DNA from: Myxococcus xanthus
Lineage (GTDB): Bacteria > Myxococcota > Myxococcia > Myxococcales > Myxococcaceae
Length of the DNA: 64,000 nucleotides
Direction of reading: 5' to 3'
NCBI RefSeq assembly: GCF_006402735.1
Contig: NZ_CP017174.1
Location: forward strand, 1,243,001 to 1,307,000
Shown: positions 9,283 to 18,482 of the stretch, one piece after another
How positions within the stretch are numbered: position 1 is the stretch's first letter
How the letters are laid out: every line of letters starts with the position of its first letter
The notes under the pieces: generated by a model
Seen by the model: the letters and a program-made list of their open reading frames with translations, nothing else
The model's database searches: none
Told to the model about the DNA's origin: nothing
Translations under genes and position numbers: made by a program

Positions 9283-10824
9283 GTGGCTCACAACGGCAGC
9301 ATCGGGGGCCACGCCGACATGTCATCTGGCCGTGGAATCAACAGGTGCCTGGGCACCGAAGGGGACGAACCTCTTTCCGAGGCGGTGGTCGTCTTGCGGA
9401 GCGTGCGCTCCGCGGTCGGCGGCATCGTCGACTTCGAGTGTGTCTCCGCCAACGTGCAGGCGGAGCGCTGGCTCGGCGGAGAAGAGGGCAGCCTGGTGCA
9501 CAACCGGCTGCTGGAGGAAGCGCCGTGGGCGTGGGACGGCGGCCTCTTCAGTGCGTGTGTCCGCGTGGTGACACGCCGCGCGCCAGAAATCGCGCGGGTG
9601 TCCCGGCAGTCGCCCATGGGCACCGTGTGGCTCCAGGCGCGCGTATCACCGTGTGACGACGGCGTGGTGCTCTTCCTGGAGGACCTCACCGAGCGCATGG
9701 CCGCGGAAGAAGCCCTGCGGCGCGACCATGACCTGCTGCACGCCGTCATCGAGAGCGCCACCGACGCCATCTACGTGAAGGACGTGTCGGGCCGGTACAT
9801 CCTCATCAATCCCGCCACCGCGAGCGCCTTCCACCGGGCCCCGCGCGAAATCCTCGGCCGCACGGACGTGGAGTTGCTGGGCGCCGACCGGGCCGCGCCG
9901 ACGCTGGCGCACGACCGCGAGGTGATGAGCTCCGGGCACACGGCCACGTACGAAGGGGCGGAAGGCGGCCCGGGGACGGACCGCATCTGGCACACGACGA
10001 AGGGCGTGCTTCGCCGCGGAGACGGCACCGTGTACGGCCTGTTCGCCATCTGCCGGGACGTCACCGCGCGGCGCCGCCAGGAGCTGGAGCGCGAGGAGGA
10101 GGCGCGCTTCCAGGAGCGCTTCATCGGTGTGCTGGGCCACGACCTGGGCAATCCACTGGCCGCGGTGCGGCTGTCCTCCGCGGCCCTCCTGGCCCGGGAC
10201 ACGCTGCCCCCAGAGGTCCGGCGCGTGGTGGCCCGCATCGACGGGAGTGCTGAGCGGATGGCGCGGCTGGTGAAACAGCTGCTCGACTTCACGCGCGCCC
10301 GCATGGCTGGCGGCATTCCGCTGCGTCCCCATGAGGTGTCCATGGAGGACGTGTGCCGGCGCATCATCTCCGAGCTGGAGCCCGCGCATCCGGAGTGCTG
10401 CGTCCGGCTGGAGGTGGACGGCGAGTCACGCGGCATCTGGGACGAGGAGCGCCTGGGACAGGTGCTGTCGAACCTGCTGGGCAACGCGCTTCAACACAGC
10501 CCGGAGGGGAGCTCGGTGCGGGTGCGGCTGGCGGCGAAGGGCTCGCTCTTCCAGCGCGTGGAGGTCCACAACGGTGGGCCGCCCATCCCCGAGTCGCTGC
10601 GCCCGCGGCTCTTCTCGCCGTTCCACGGGGTGCCCCCCGAGCCGGGGCAGCCGAAGCCGAAGCACCAGGGTCTGGGGTTGGGGCTCTACATCGTGTCGCA
10701 AATCGTGACGGCGCACGGAGGCTGGCTGGACGTGGCGTCGTCGGCGGACACGGGGACCTGCTTCTCGGTGACGCTGCCTCGCGTCACCCGGCCGCTGGGT
10801 GGGCCTCCAGGCAAGACTGCCTGA
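9283..10824 (+). CDS. Orphan PAS-domain sensor histidine kinase
   Basis: Soluble two-component sensor kinase with no membrane segment or signal peptide. An N-terminal PAS-like region (~20-125) is followed by a clear PAS fold (~145-260: IESATDAIYVKDVSGRYILIN, then a D-V-T-A-R-R end). A HisKA dimerisation/phosphoacceptor domain holds GVLGHDLGNPLAA with His286, and a HATPase domain has the N-box (NLLGNALQHS, ~400) and a G-box HQGLGLGLYIV. No response regulator is adjacent, so the partner is elsewhere. The GTG at 9283 gives 513 residues; an ATG at 9319 is an equally possible start. The ligand of the PAS domains cannot be read from sequence. Confidence 0.88.
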   Translation: MAHNGSIGGHADMSSGRGINRCLGTEGDEPLSEAVVVLRSVRSAVGGIVDFECVSANVQAERWLGGEEGSLVHNRLLEEAPWAWDGGLFSACVRVVTRRAPEIARVSRQSPMGTVWLQARVSPCDDGVVLFLEDLTERMAAEEALRRDHDLLHAVIESATDAIYVKDVSGRYILINPATASAFHRAPREILGRTDVELLGADRAAPTLAHDREVMSSGHTATYEGAEGGPGTDRIWHTTKGVLRRGDGTVYGLFAICRDVTARRRQELEREEEARFQERFIGVLGHDLGNPLAAVRLSSAALLARDTLPPEVRRVVARIDGSAERMARLVKQLLDFTRARMAGGIPLRPHEVSMEDVCRRIISELEPAHPECCVRLEVDGESRGIWDEERLGQVLSNLLGNALQHSPEGSSVRVRLAAKGSLFQRVEVHNGGPPIPESLRPRLFSPFHGVPPEPGQPKPKHQGLGLGLYIVSQIVTAHGGWLDVASSADTGTCFSVTLPRVTRPLGGPPGKTA

Positions 10825-10845
10825 GGCCCGGCCCGTGGCCTGCTG

Positions 10846-11169
10846 CTAGCGCTGGCCGAACTTCACGGCGGCCTGCAGGCGGATGACGTCCGTCAGCGCG
10901 CCCGGGTCCACCAGCTCCATCGCGGCCTGCTGGGACAGGCCGGCGTAGCGGCGCTTGCGGTACTCCTCCTCGTCCTCCTCACCGCCCTTGCCACCCTTGT
11001 CGCCCTTGTCGTCACCGCCGCCCTTGCCGTCATCCGGGCGGAGAGACAGCGACTGCGCCGGAGAAACCCCCTTCTCGATGTGCACCGACGAGAGCGCGTC
11101 GGCGCGCAGGGAGGTGAACAGGCTGGCCATGGAGAGGCAGAAGACGACGGCAACGGTGAGGTTCTTCAT
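10846..11169 (-). CDS. Small exported protein with acidic Gly/Lys/Asp-rich segment
   Basis: A 107-residue protein of unknown function. MKNLTVAVVFCLSMASLFTSLRADA looks like a cleavable signal peptide. The middle is low-complexity (DDGKGGGDDKGDKGGKGGEE, then DEEEYRKRRY), and the C-terminal ~35 residues could be a short helix. ATG at 11169 follows a GGAG. It lies 51 bp downstream of the cytochrome c gene on the same strand and converges on the histidine kinase gene with 21 bp between stops. The charged repeat could bind cations or act as a flexible spacer; both are guesses. Confidence 0.65.
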   Translation of the reverse strand: MKNLTVAVVFCLSMASLFTSLRADALSSVHIEKGVSPAQSLSLRPDDGKGGGDDKGDKGGKGGEEDEEEYRKRRYAGLSQQAAMELVDPGALTDVIRLQAAVKFGQR

Positions 11170-11220
11170 GGGGGGGCTCCGTTTCTCTTGAGGGGATGAC
11201 GCGCGGCTTCGAACGGAAAT

Positions 11221-11550
11221 TCAAGGGGCCGTCGGCGCCTTCATGGTGCGGATGTATCCCACCAGTGCGTCAATCTGCGCTGGGGTAAGCTTGTCCTTGA
11301 AGGGCTTCATCTTGCTGTTCCGTGGATCGCCGTCGGCAATCACCTTGCGGATGTCAGCGTCCGTCCGGGACTGCTGCCAGTCGGGCCGGCTCATGTCGCC
11401 GATGGACTCCTTCTGGCCCATCTTCGTCTGCGCCTTGCCGTCACCGCCGTGACACACGGTGCACTTCGCCTGCCACACGTCGGCCACGGCGTCCGCGTGG
11501 GCGCCGGTGGCTCCACCCAGGCTCAGGACCAGGACCAACCGCTTCATCAT
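11221..11550 (-). CDS. Small periplasmic c-type cytochrome
   Basis: 109 residues. The N-terminus MMKRLVLVLSLGGATGAHA is a Sec signal peptide, and the mature part has one haem c motif CTVCH. A downstream Met (KMKPF) is the likely sixth iron ligand, and QIDALVGYIRTMK is the typical C-terminal helix of a class I cytochrome c (cytochrome_CBB3/C553 group). It should carry single electrons in the periplasm. The ATG at 11550 is chosen over a longer frame because AAGGAG lies upstream and the signal peptide begins there. It lies downstream of the minor pilin genes on the same strand, but no functional tie is evident. Confidence 0.85.
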   Translation of the reverse strand: MMKRLVLVLSLGGATGAHADAVADVWQAKCTVCHGGDGKAQTKMGQKESIGDMSRPDWQQSRTDADIRKVIADGDPRNSKMKPFKDKLTPAQIDALVGYIRTMKAPTAP

Positions 11551-11656
11551 TGTCGGGGGCTCCTTGCGGACTGCATGCCGGGCCCTGGGCCCGGGCCCCC
11601 GAGCATACGCCGAAGCGGCCCGTTCGCACGCGCGACGGCGGCGGTGCGGACGCCGC

Positions 11657-12301
11657 CTACTGGCAGCCTGGCGTGGAGGCGTGCTTGTCACAATCCATGG
11701 GGCGTACTGCCGCCGTCAGGCCATCCGCCTGGAATACCAGCTCCGGTTTCCAGTCCGGCGATTCGAGCGTCCCCCCGTTGCGCAGGAGGACGAGCCGCTC
11801 CGTCGTGGGCAGCAGGGCGTTCGGTTCGCACACCCTTCCGCCGGGCGCCGGCGGGGCCACGACGGGCGCGCTGGCGCCGGGGTTGCCCAGCCAGCACAGG
11901 CCCACCAGCAGGTCCACGTCGAGCTTCGGCGGGATGATCAGCTCCGGCCCCAGCTCCGCGCATTCGCAGCCGCCCACGCCGCAGGCGTTCTCCTGGCACG
12001 CGGGCATGGGACACACCGTGCCCCAGGCATCACTGCATGCCAGTGCCTCCCAGCGCATGCGCGTCACCTGGACGCCCTGCTCATCCGTGACGCGCGTGCC
12101 CAGCCGCACGGGCTGGTGGGTCGCGCGTGCTTTCTGACGGGCCTCCTGCATCATCAGCACCAGCTCGCGCTGCGCGGCGCCAAGGCGCTGGCGCTCCGTC
12201 ATGCCCTGGAAGCTGGACACGGAGAGGGTGGTGAAGATGCCAACCAGGGCCACCACGACCATCACCTCCAGCAGCGTCATGCCTCGGTTGCGTGGCAGCA
12301 T
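11657..12301 (-). CDS. fimU: FimU/GspH-type minor pilin
   Basis: 214-residue prepilin-like protein, last of the five-gene minor pilin set. A short leader ends in NRG, then MTLLEVMVVVALVGIFTTL: Gly(-1), Glu(+5) and a hydrophobic N-terminal helix, as needed for PilD cleavage and assembly. The +1 residue is Met, which is unusual but tolerated. The globular part is Cys-rich (CPMPACQENACGVGGCEC), so disulfides are likely. ATG at 12301 is one base past the pilW stop. In type IVa pili this family forms part of the priming complex with PilV, PilW, PilX and PilY1. FimU is assigned by size, position and the GspH-like helix. Confidence 0.82.
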   Translation of the reverse strand: MLPRNRGMTLLEVMVVVALVGIFTTLSVSSFQGMTERQRLGAAQRELVLMMQEARQKARATHQPVRLGTRVTDEQGVQVTRMRWEALACSDAWGTVCPMPACQENACGVGGCECAELGPELIIPPKLDVDLLVGLCWLGNPGASAPVVAPPAPGGRVCEPNALLPTTERLVLLRNGGTLESPDWKPELVFQADGLTAAVRPMDCDKHASTPGCQ

Positions 12302-12302
12302 G

Positions 12303-13508
12303 TCAGCCCCCCGTTCCCACGAACGCGAAGTTGCGAGGCGCCAGGCGGATGACGCTGTGCCGGCGCTTGTAGCCATCCCGCAGGTTGCCGTCGTCGTCTC
12401 GCGCTCCGGGCGCTTCGTTCCCCGTCAGCTCGGCGCGCTGCGAGCGCGCGGTGATGGACAGCTCCACCACGCGCATGTGGCGCATCAGCTCGTCACCCGC
12501 GCTGCCCGGGCCGCGGTCCGGCGGAACGGGTACGCCCGGGTCCCAGGCCCAGGAGATGTGCGGGGCGCAGGTGGCCTGGGTGCAGGTGGCCAGCGAGGGG
12601 CGCCCGGTCTCCGCGTCCGGGAAGAAGCGCACGGGGGCGCCGGGGAGCGCGTCGGGTGCAATCACGCCCAGCCGGACCTGCAACTGCTCGATGTCCTGGG
12701 ACACCGCGGTGTAGCCCGCGGGCCCCGTGGGCCCATCCACGTCCATCTCCAGCACGGGCGTGCCGCCGGGCCAGTTCACCCGGTAGCTGCGGCTGGTGAG
12801 CGGGAGCAGGTACATGCCCCCTTCGCGCGGTTCCCGTGTGCCAAGCCAGGGCGACTCGGGAAGCGTCACGGCATCGGGATGGCAGTTGCCGTCGGCGGGT
12901 GCGGGTCGGCCTGGGATGGCGGGCGTCCATTCCACGCCTTCCGCCACGAGGTTCGTCACCTGTCCCACGCAGGCCCAGCCCCGCTCGTCGTCCGTACCCG
13001 GAAAAACGACGGCGATGACCGCATTGTCCAGGAAGGCGGGCGGCAGGCCTCCGACGCACAGTGTGTCCTCGAACCAGGCCGCGGTCGCCGGCAAGGGGCA
13101 CTGGTCCAGCAGCACCATGCGCGCCGGGTCCGTCTCCCAGACCTCCAGGGCATCCGACAGCAGCGCGGCATCGGCGGGTGGGACGAAGCTGGCGTCGTCC
13201 GGGAAGGTCGCCTGGGGCCGAGCCCACACCGCGTAGAACAGGTCGGCTTCGCCGGCGGGAATCCGGCCGCCGGTGAGGGAGACGCTGCCAATGCCCGCGC
13301 CCGCCCGCTGCACGCCGAACGCCATCAAGTCACGCGCGGCCCGGCCCTTGTTCTGCGTCTCCATGATGCGCTCTTCCAGCAGGCCCCGGCGCTGGAGGTG
13401 GACGCTCACGCCAATGGCGGTGGCGAGCACCAGCATGGACATCGATGCGGCCACCATCAGCTCGATGAGCGTGAAGCCGCGCGGCGTCGTCGAACGAAGT
13501 CGCTTCAT
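12303..13508 (-). CDS. pilW: PilW/GspJ-type minor pilin
   Basis: 401-residue prepilin with leader MKRLRSTTPRG and then FTLIELMVAASMSMLVLA, a textbook prepilin peptidase site with Phe(+1) and Glu(+5). The large C-terminal globular domain fits PilW/GspJ, the biggest minor pilin apart from the GspK type. Two Cys pairs near the end suggest disulfide loops. Its ATG overlaps the pilV stop by 4 nt (ATGA) and fimU starts immediately after it, so the three are translationally linked. Confidence 0.87.
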   Translation of the reverse strand: MKRLRSTTPRGFTLIELMVAASMSMLVLATAIGVSVHLQRRGLLEERIMETQNKGRAARDLMAFGVQRAGAGIGSVSLTGGRIPAGEADLFYAVWARPQATFPDDASFVPPADAALLSDALEVWETDPARMVLLDQCPLPATAAWFEDTLCVGGLPPAFLDNAVIAVVFPGTDDERGWACVGQVTNLVAEGVEWTPAIPGRPAPADGNCHPDAVTLPESPWLGTREPREGGMYLLPLTSRSYRVNWPGGTPVLEMDVDGPTGPAGYTAVSQDIEQLQVRLGVIAPDALPGAPVRFFPDAETGRPSLATCTQATCAPHISWAWDPGVPVPPDRGPGSAGDELMRHMRVVELSITARSQRAELTGNEAPGARDDDGNLRDGYKRRHSVIRLAPRNFAFVGTGG

Positions 13509-14041
13509 GGCGCCATCCGGGTCTGCAAGGCCACCGCGCGGCGGGGAGCGCCGGGCTCCTCCGCCCAGCTCACGGTGACGCGGACGTTGACGACCTGGTG
13601 CAGGGCCAGGTTGCTGGCGTGGGGAAGCGGGATGGCGCGGCTCAGCGCGGGCTCGCCTGTCTCGGCGCCCTCGAAGGGTGGGTCCACGTCCAGCGTCAGC
13701 GTGTAGGCCATTTGCGGCGTCGCGCCCGGAAGGGGCGGCGTCTCCGTCATGCGGCTATTGGCGGACCACCACACGTCGCGCCGCGTGTCGTCGAGCTGCT
13801 TGATGTTGATGCAGGGGTCATTCAGCGGCTCGCCCACGCAGCGGAGGTTGACCACGCGCTCCAGCTCCTGTTCGGCGATGAGGTTCGCCTGGCTCAGGTT
13901 GTTGTTGCGGCGGTTGTGTCGGGACGCGGTGCCCAGCGTGAGCATGATGCCCAGGATGCCGAGCATGAGCACCGCGGCGGTGGCGATGGTCTCCAGGATG
14001 CTGAGGCCGCGCGGATGGGTGTGGAACCTGCGCCGGTTCAT
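13505..14041 (-). CDS. pilV: PilV/GspI-type minor pilin
   Basis: 178 residues. The leader MNRRRFHTHPRG is followed by LSILETIATAAVLMLGILG: Gly(-1), Leu(+1) in place of the usual Phe, Glu(+5), then a hydrophobic helix. The pattern ILETIATAAVLMLGILG is characteristic of PilV. Its ATG overlaps the pilY1 stop by 4 nt and its stop overlaps the pilW start by 4 nt. It is predicted to join the pilus-tip priming complex. Confidence 0.87.
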   Translation of the reverse strand: MNRRRFHTHPRGLSILETIATAAVLMLGILGIMLTLGTASRHNRRNNNLSQANLIAEQELERVVNLRCVGEPLNDPCINIKQLDDTRRDVWWSANSRMTETPPLPGATPQMAYTLTLDVDPPFEGAETGEPALSRAIPLPHASNLALHQVVNVRVTVSWAEEPGAPRRAVALQTRMAP

Positions 14042-17000
14042 GGCACCACCTCCTGGACGCGTGAGCCGGACTGCACGTCCCAGATGAGGACCCGGGAGCT
14101 GCTTCGCGGCGTCTCTGCGGTGGGGTTGTTGTACGTCCCGCTCCCCAGCGCGCGCACCTGCCCGTTCTTCACGATGAGCAGGTGATTGTCATAGAGCACG
14201 GGCGCGTGCGTGCCGTGGCCGTCGATGGGGGTGTCGTTGCCCGCGAGCGCATTGCCCGCGGTGCTGTAGGCGTAGACCCTGCCGCTGGTGGTGCTGTCCA
14301 GGTCGCACGCGCTGGCGGCGCGGCCCACGGCGCTGGTCGTGAAGACGCCATCCTGGGTGGTGGAGACGCCGCCCCAGACGACCTGGCCCTCGCCCAGTTC
14401 GCGTGTCCACTCGAGGTGCGCGGGGCAGTTGGCGCCAGGCCGCGTTGCGGGCACCGGGTCGCGGTCCTCGAAGGCCATCAGGTGATAGCGGGGCCGCGGG
14501 TCGGCGGTGTCGTCCGGCTCGTTGGCGATATCCGGGTTGTTGGCGGTGCCGAAGTACAGCCGCACGCGGCGGGAGCCGCTTTCAGGCACGACCGATGCGG
14601 AGATGGTGGAGAAGATGCGCTGACTGGTGGGGTTGCGGATGCCGGGCACGGCCTGCGCGTCCGCGACGACACAGGAGGCCAGCACCTTGCCCAGCGGCGT
14701 GTTCGCCCCGGTGTTCGAGTAGGTGGGGTTGATGCGGTAGATCTTCCCCGAGGTGGATGGGACATAGATGACGTCGACGTTGCCGTCGCCATTCACGTCC
14801 AGCGGGATGGGCTCTCCGCCGATGCCTTCATTCGCGTCCGCGGTGGTGCCCAGCGTGACGACGCCCGCCAGCCGCGCCTTCACGCTGTTGCCCGTCACCT
14901 GCGCGGGCAGGCCCGTCTTGAGGTCCATCAGGTAGATGGTGCCCACCGTGCCGGACTCAGGCGAGTAGTCCGTGCCGAACAGGGACACCCACTTCTTGCC
15001 GCCCGCCTGGCCGAAGTCCATGCGCACCAGCGAGGGTGCATGGCGCGAGCCGCGTGTGTCGGGCTTGGGCGTGGCGCCGGTGAAGTGCGCCGGCAGCGGG
15101 TTGCAGCCGTTTCCGTTGCCCGTGCACGGAACGCCCGCTGACGTGAAGCGGTCCCGCTTCATGTCGAACTCCCACAAGGGCGTGGGGTAGCTCGAGTCCG
15201 TGGGATTGGTGACGTCGAGCGCGAAGAAGATGCTCTGCTTGGGGCCGGTGGCGCTGGCCAGCACCGTCTTCGCGCCCTCGTTCCGGGCGGGGCGGGGGCG
15301 CCAGGCCTCGTCGGTCTCCCGAGGGTCGTGGCCAGTGTCCGGGCGGTAGTCGTTGCTCCGCAGGTCCACGTCCGCCACGGAAGGCGTGGCGTCCATCGTG
15401 GCGCGCTCGGTGGAGTACGCGTCGTTGGCGCGGCGGTAGTTCTCCACGTAGTAGGGCAGCATCTTGAAGGGCAGGTAGGCGAACAGCTCGCTGCCCGCGC
15501 CGTAGTCCTGGCCACTGGCGCAGCTGCCGGCTCGGCCGAAGTAGCCCTGATACTCCACGCGGCCTGGCGTGCAGGGGTCATCCCCCGTGTGGAAGTAGCC
15601 CGTGCCCAGCGCGTGCAGGTAGCCCTGCGTGGTTCCCACGTACGTCACCGTGGGGCGGCCCGTGTTGGCCGTGCTGAAGTTCTCCGTGAACTTCCGGCGC
15701 TCCGTGTCCAGGTTGCGGCCTTCGAGCAGCCACGCGGGCACGTTGGGCGGCCCGATGACGGCCGCCGTGGACAGGTTGACGCCGCCCAGCGGCCAGGTCC
15801 GCATCCGGTTGCGGACCAGGGAGGACTGGCGGTCCTCCCAGCCGTAGAGCCAGTCGCGCAGCGCCACGCGGTCATCCGCGGTGCAGCCGTTGCGGCCGTC
15901 CAGGTCATACAGGTACACGCTGCCGTTGCGGCGGGTGCAGTAGGTGTCTGGGAAGACGGGGCTGGTGGTGTTGGCGCGCGCCATCAGGTCCTTCACTTCG
16001 ATGGCTTGTTGGTTCGCCGGATTGAGCGTGACGAGCCTGCGCGTGTCGAGCGGCTCGCCGGGACGGGTCTCCAGCGTGCGCATCAGGTCGCGCATCCACT
16101 TGCCGGAGTCCCAGACCTCCTGGGTGGGCTCATAGGGCGCCAGCGTGGCGGGCTCATAGAGCTTCTTCAGGTAGATGTGGCCCCGGTCGATGGTGTCCGG
16201 GCGGTTGTCGTAGGTGCGGATGGAGACCTGGTCCACGCCTCCGTCGGCGACCCAGGCGCGCCCGGGCGTTTCATAGACGCCGTGGATGACGGCGTTGGCC
16301 ATGGGGATGAGCGACGCGCGGCCGTATTCGCCGCTGCGCTGCGCTTTGTAGGAGACGTTGATGTTGTGGATGGTGGGCTGGCAGGACTCACCCGGGCTCT
16401 CCATCACCGCGCGCCAGCACAGCTGTGTTCCTACGCGGCCCTGCTCCAGGAAGTCCTGCAGGACGGCCGTCTCATTGCGCACGCCGCCGTCGCTGTCCGG
16501 GATGGGGACCCGGAGCCAGTTCGGATTGTCGTTGAGGACGTATGTGGGACTGGAGGTGTTGCAGGGCTCCTGGCAGACCTTGCAGTCCAGCGCCACCTCA
16601 TAGCTGATGTCCGGTCTGCGCTGGCCCGTCCCGCCGTCCGGCAGTTTGACGGAGAGCGAGCAGGGCGCGATGCCGCCGCCGTCCGCCGCGTAGTAGGGCT
16701 GGTCCTCCACGGTGAACGTCACCTCGGTGATGGTGAAGTCCAGGGAGATGTCCGGCGAGATGTCCGACACCACGTCGGAGCGGTAGGAGCCGTTGTTCTG
16801 CTTGTTGATGAGGATGACGATGTCGCTGTACGTGCGGTCACCGCCCGCGTTCTGGTCTTCCCAGCCCAGAATCCAGACCAGGGGGTTGTCACGCGGCGCG
16901 CCCACGATGGTGTGCGCCGCGCGGCGGTTCACGGAGGGGACGTCCTGCGTCTGGTCGTTCGGGAAGACGACGCCACCGTAGGCCGGGTCGTTCTCCAGCC

Positions 17001-18408
17001 GGGGGTACACCATGGGATTCAGCCAGTTGGTGCGGAGGTTCTTCTGTCTCACCACGAGCGGGTCACTGCCTTGGTGCAGGTCCATGTTGAGCGGCGTCTT
17101 GGTGAAGAAGACGTTGATGTCGCCGTGCATCCACAGGTCGCACTGCACCTCGCGCCCATCCGTCGTCGGACGGGTGATGAAGCACGAGTCCGTGGCCGGG
17201 CCGTACACCTGCTCCACATAGGTCACGAGGAAGAAGACGATTTCACGCCGGCCCGCGAGCCGTCCCATGGGGACGACCTGGTCCTCGGCCTTGGTGATGG
17301 CGGCGGTCGTGCTCTTGCCGGTGATGAGGCGGCCCGCGCTGTCGAACGCGCTGGCCTTGTAGTCAGGGATGCCGTCCGCCTCATCGGATTTGTCCCAGGC
17401 CGTGCCGGTGCGCATGAACTGCCCGTTGCCGTCGAGCGTCCAGCCCTGACGTGGCGCGAAGCACTCCGCCGATTCCGATTCGTGGCACGACGTCTCGTCG
17501 TCGTCCGTGGAGAGGAAGACGAGGTTGCCGATACCCCTGTTGCCATTGAGGGCATGCCGGGGCTCCAGCAGGTTCGGGATGTGTGGGAACAGGCCCTGGT
17601 CGCTGAAGTACGTATCGATGATGCCGGAGGTGACAGCGCTCTGCCTCAGGTTGTCGCGCCCGTGGTAGGGGTCATACGCGAACAAGGCGTTGGTGAAGTC
17701 GCGCACCGGGCGGCCCACCACGCCGCCAGTCGAGGGCCGGGCAGGGTAGTCAGAGCGCCCCTGCCACCTTCGAGGCCCCGTATTGGCGGCGTAGTTGCTG
17801 CCGGAGTTGCACGGGCCCATCAACAGGTCGGGCTCGCGCAGCGTCACCGTCCCCGCGTCGCCCCAGCGCCGGTGGGTGAACGTCCGGTTGGGACAGCGGG
17901 GCGCCACGCCGATGTAGCGCGAGGGGTTGATGTTGTAGAGGTCCTCGTGGAAGTCGGGCACGCCGTTGTTGTTCTTGTCCAGCAGCCGGTCGTCATCGGA
18001 ATTCTCTCGCGTGCCGTTGTCGTCGATGTATTCGGCGTCGATGAGCTCGTCGTAATAGAACCAGCCCAGCGTGCTGGAGGCGCCGCTGCCCGCGCGGTCA
18101 TCGACGATGAGCGCGGTGAGCTCCTGCTCGAAGGGCAGGATGATTTTCTCCGGGTCCAGGACGTTGAGGTTGGTGTTGAGCCGCAGCTTGGGCGGGTTGT
18201 CATCCGTGACGATGATGGCGCTGGGGATGCCCGCGTCCCTGCTGAAGTCGGGTTGCTTGTCCTGGTCCGTGGTGTCGATGCACAGCGCGAGGCTGCTGGC
18301 GCCGCCATCCGTGCCGCCACTGCCCGTGTCGCCGCCGGGACTTTGGGCGAGCACGGCTCCCGCGGCGGCCACGGCCACCGCGGCCATCCAGGTTCGAGTC
18401 CAGCGCAT
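14038..18408 (-). CDS. pilY1: PilY1-type pilus tip/adhesin protein with DUF4114-like N-terminal part
   Basis: 1456 residues with signal peptide MRWTRTWMAAVAVAAAGAVLA. The N-terminal half is variable. It contains a Ca-binding-like loop DKNNNGVPDF (~145) and a segment WILGWEDQNAGGDRTYSDIV (~511-530) resembling DUF4114. I see no von Willebrand A domain, unlike the Pseudomonas PilY1. The C-terminal half is the conserved PilY1 beta-propeller (from ~900) with the calcium loop DVNGDGNVD (~1201) followed by SGKIYRI. PilY1 sits at the tip of type IVa pili, primes assembly with the minor pilins and can act as adhesin. M. xanthus is reported to have three PilY1/minor-pilin clusters; this is one of them. 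Confidence 0.92.
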   Translation of the reverse strand: MRWTRTWMAAVAVAAAGAVLAQSPGGDTGSGGTDGGASSLALCIDTTDQDKQPDFSRDAGIPSAIIVTDDNPPKLRLNTNLNVLDPEKIILPFEQELTALIVDDRAGSGASSTLGWFYYDELIDAEYIDDNGTRENSDDDRLLDKNNNGVPDFHEDLYNINPSRYIGVAPRCPNRTFTHRRWGDAGTVTLREPDLLMGPCNSGSNYAANTGPRRWQGRSDYPARPSTGGVVGRPVRDFTNALFAYDPYHGRDNLRQSAVTSGIIDTYFSDQGLFPHIPNLLEPRHALNGNRGIGNLVFLSTDDDETSCHESESAECFAPRQGWTLDGNGQFMRTGTAWDKSDEADGIPDYKASAFDSAGRLITGKSTTAAITKAEDQVVPMGRLAGRREIVFFLVTYVEQVYGPATDSCFITRPTTDGREVQCDLWMHGDINVFFTKTPLNMDLHQGSDPLVVRQKNLRTNWLNPMVYPRLENDPAYGGVVFPNDQTQDVPSVNRRAAHTIVGAPRDNPLVWILGWEDQNAGGDRTYSDIVILINKQNNGSYRSDVVSDISPDISLDFTITEVTFTVEDQPYYAADGGGIAPCSLSVKLPDGGTGQRRPDISYEVALDCKVCQEPCNTSSPTYVLNDNPNWLRVPIPDSDGGVRNETAVLQDFLEQGRVGTQLCWRAVMESPGESCQPTIHNINVSYKAQRSGEYGRASLIPMANAVIHGVYETPGRAWVADGGVDQVSIRTYDNRPDTIDRGHIYLKKLYEPATLAPYEPTQEVWDSGKWMRDLMRTLETRPGEPLDTRRLVTLNPANQQAIEVKDLMARANTTSPVFPDTYCTRRNGSVYLYDLDGRNGCTADDRVALRDWLYGWEDRQSSLVRNRMRTWPLGGVNLSTAAVIGPPNVPAWLLEGRNLDTERRKFTENFSTANTGRPTVTYVGTTQGYLHALGTGYFHTGDDPCTPGRVEYQGYFGRAGSCASGQDYGAGSELFAYLPFKMLPYYVENYRRANDAYSTERATMDATPSVADVDLRSNDYRPDTGHDPRETDEAWRPRPARNEGAKTVLASATGPKQSIFFALDVTNPTDSSYPTPLWEFDMKRDRFTSAGVPCTGNGNGCNPLPAHFTGATPKPDTRGSRHAPSLVRMDFGQAGGKKWVSLFGTDYSPESGTVGTIYLMDLKTGLPAQVTGNSVKARLAGVVTLGTTADANEGIGGEPIPLDVNGDGNVDVIYVPSTSGKIYRINPTYSNTGANTPLGKVLASCVVADAQAVPGIRNPTSQRIFSTISASVVPESGSRRVRLYFGTANNPDIANEPDDTADPRPRYHLMAFEDRDPVPATRPGANCPAHLEWTRELGEGQVVWGGVSTTQDGVFTTSAVGRAASACDLDSTTSGRVYAYSTAGNALAGNDTPIDGHGTHAPVLYDNHLLIVKNGQVRALGSGTYNNPTAETPRSSSRVLIWDVQSGSRVQEVVP

Positions 18409-18482
18409 GATGTCCCCCTGGCGGCCGGTGCTTCAGGGCCGCCCGATTCAGGTGCAACGGATTGCGGTTGAAGGCTTGGAAA

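Noticed and set aside
10961..11040. Triplet-like repeats in the small acidic protein as a microsatellite
   Set aside because: The codons vary and the frame stays open with a signal peptide, so it is low-complexity protein sequence and not a nucleotide repeat array.
15328..18471. 1047-codon open frame antisense to pilY1
   Set aside because: Same GC-shadow effect; Val/Arg/His-rich, no family signature, while the minus strand gives a clear PilY1.
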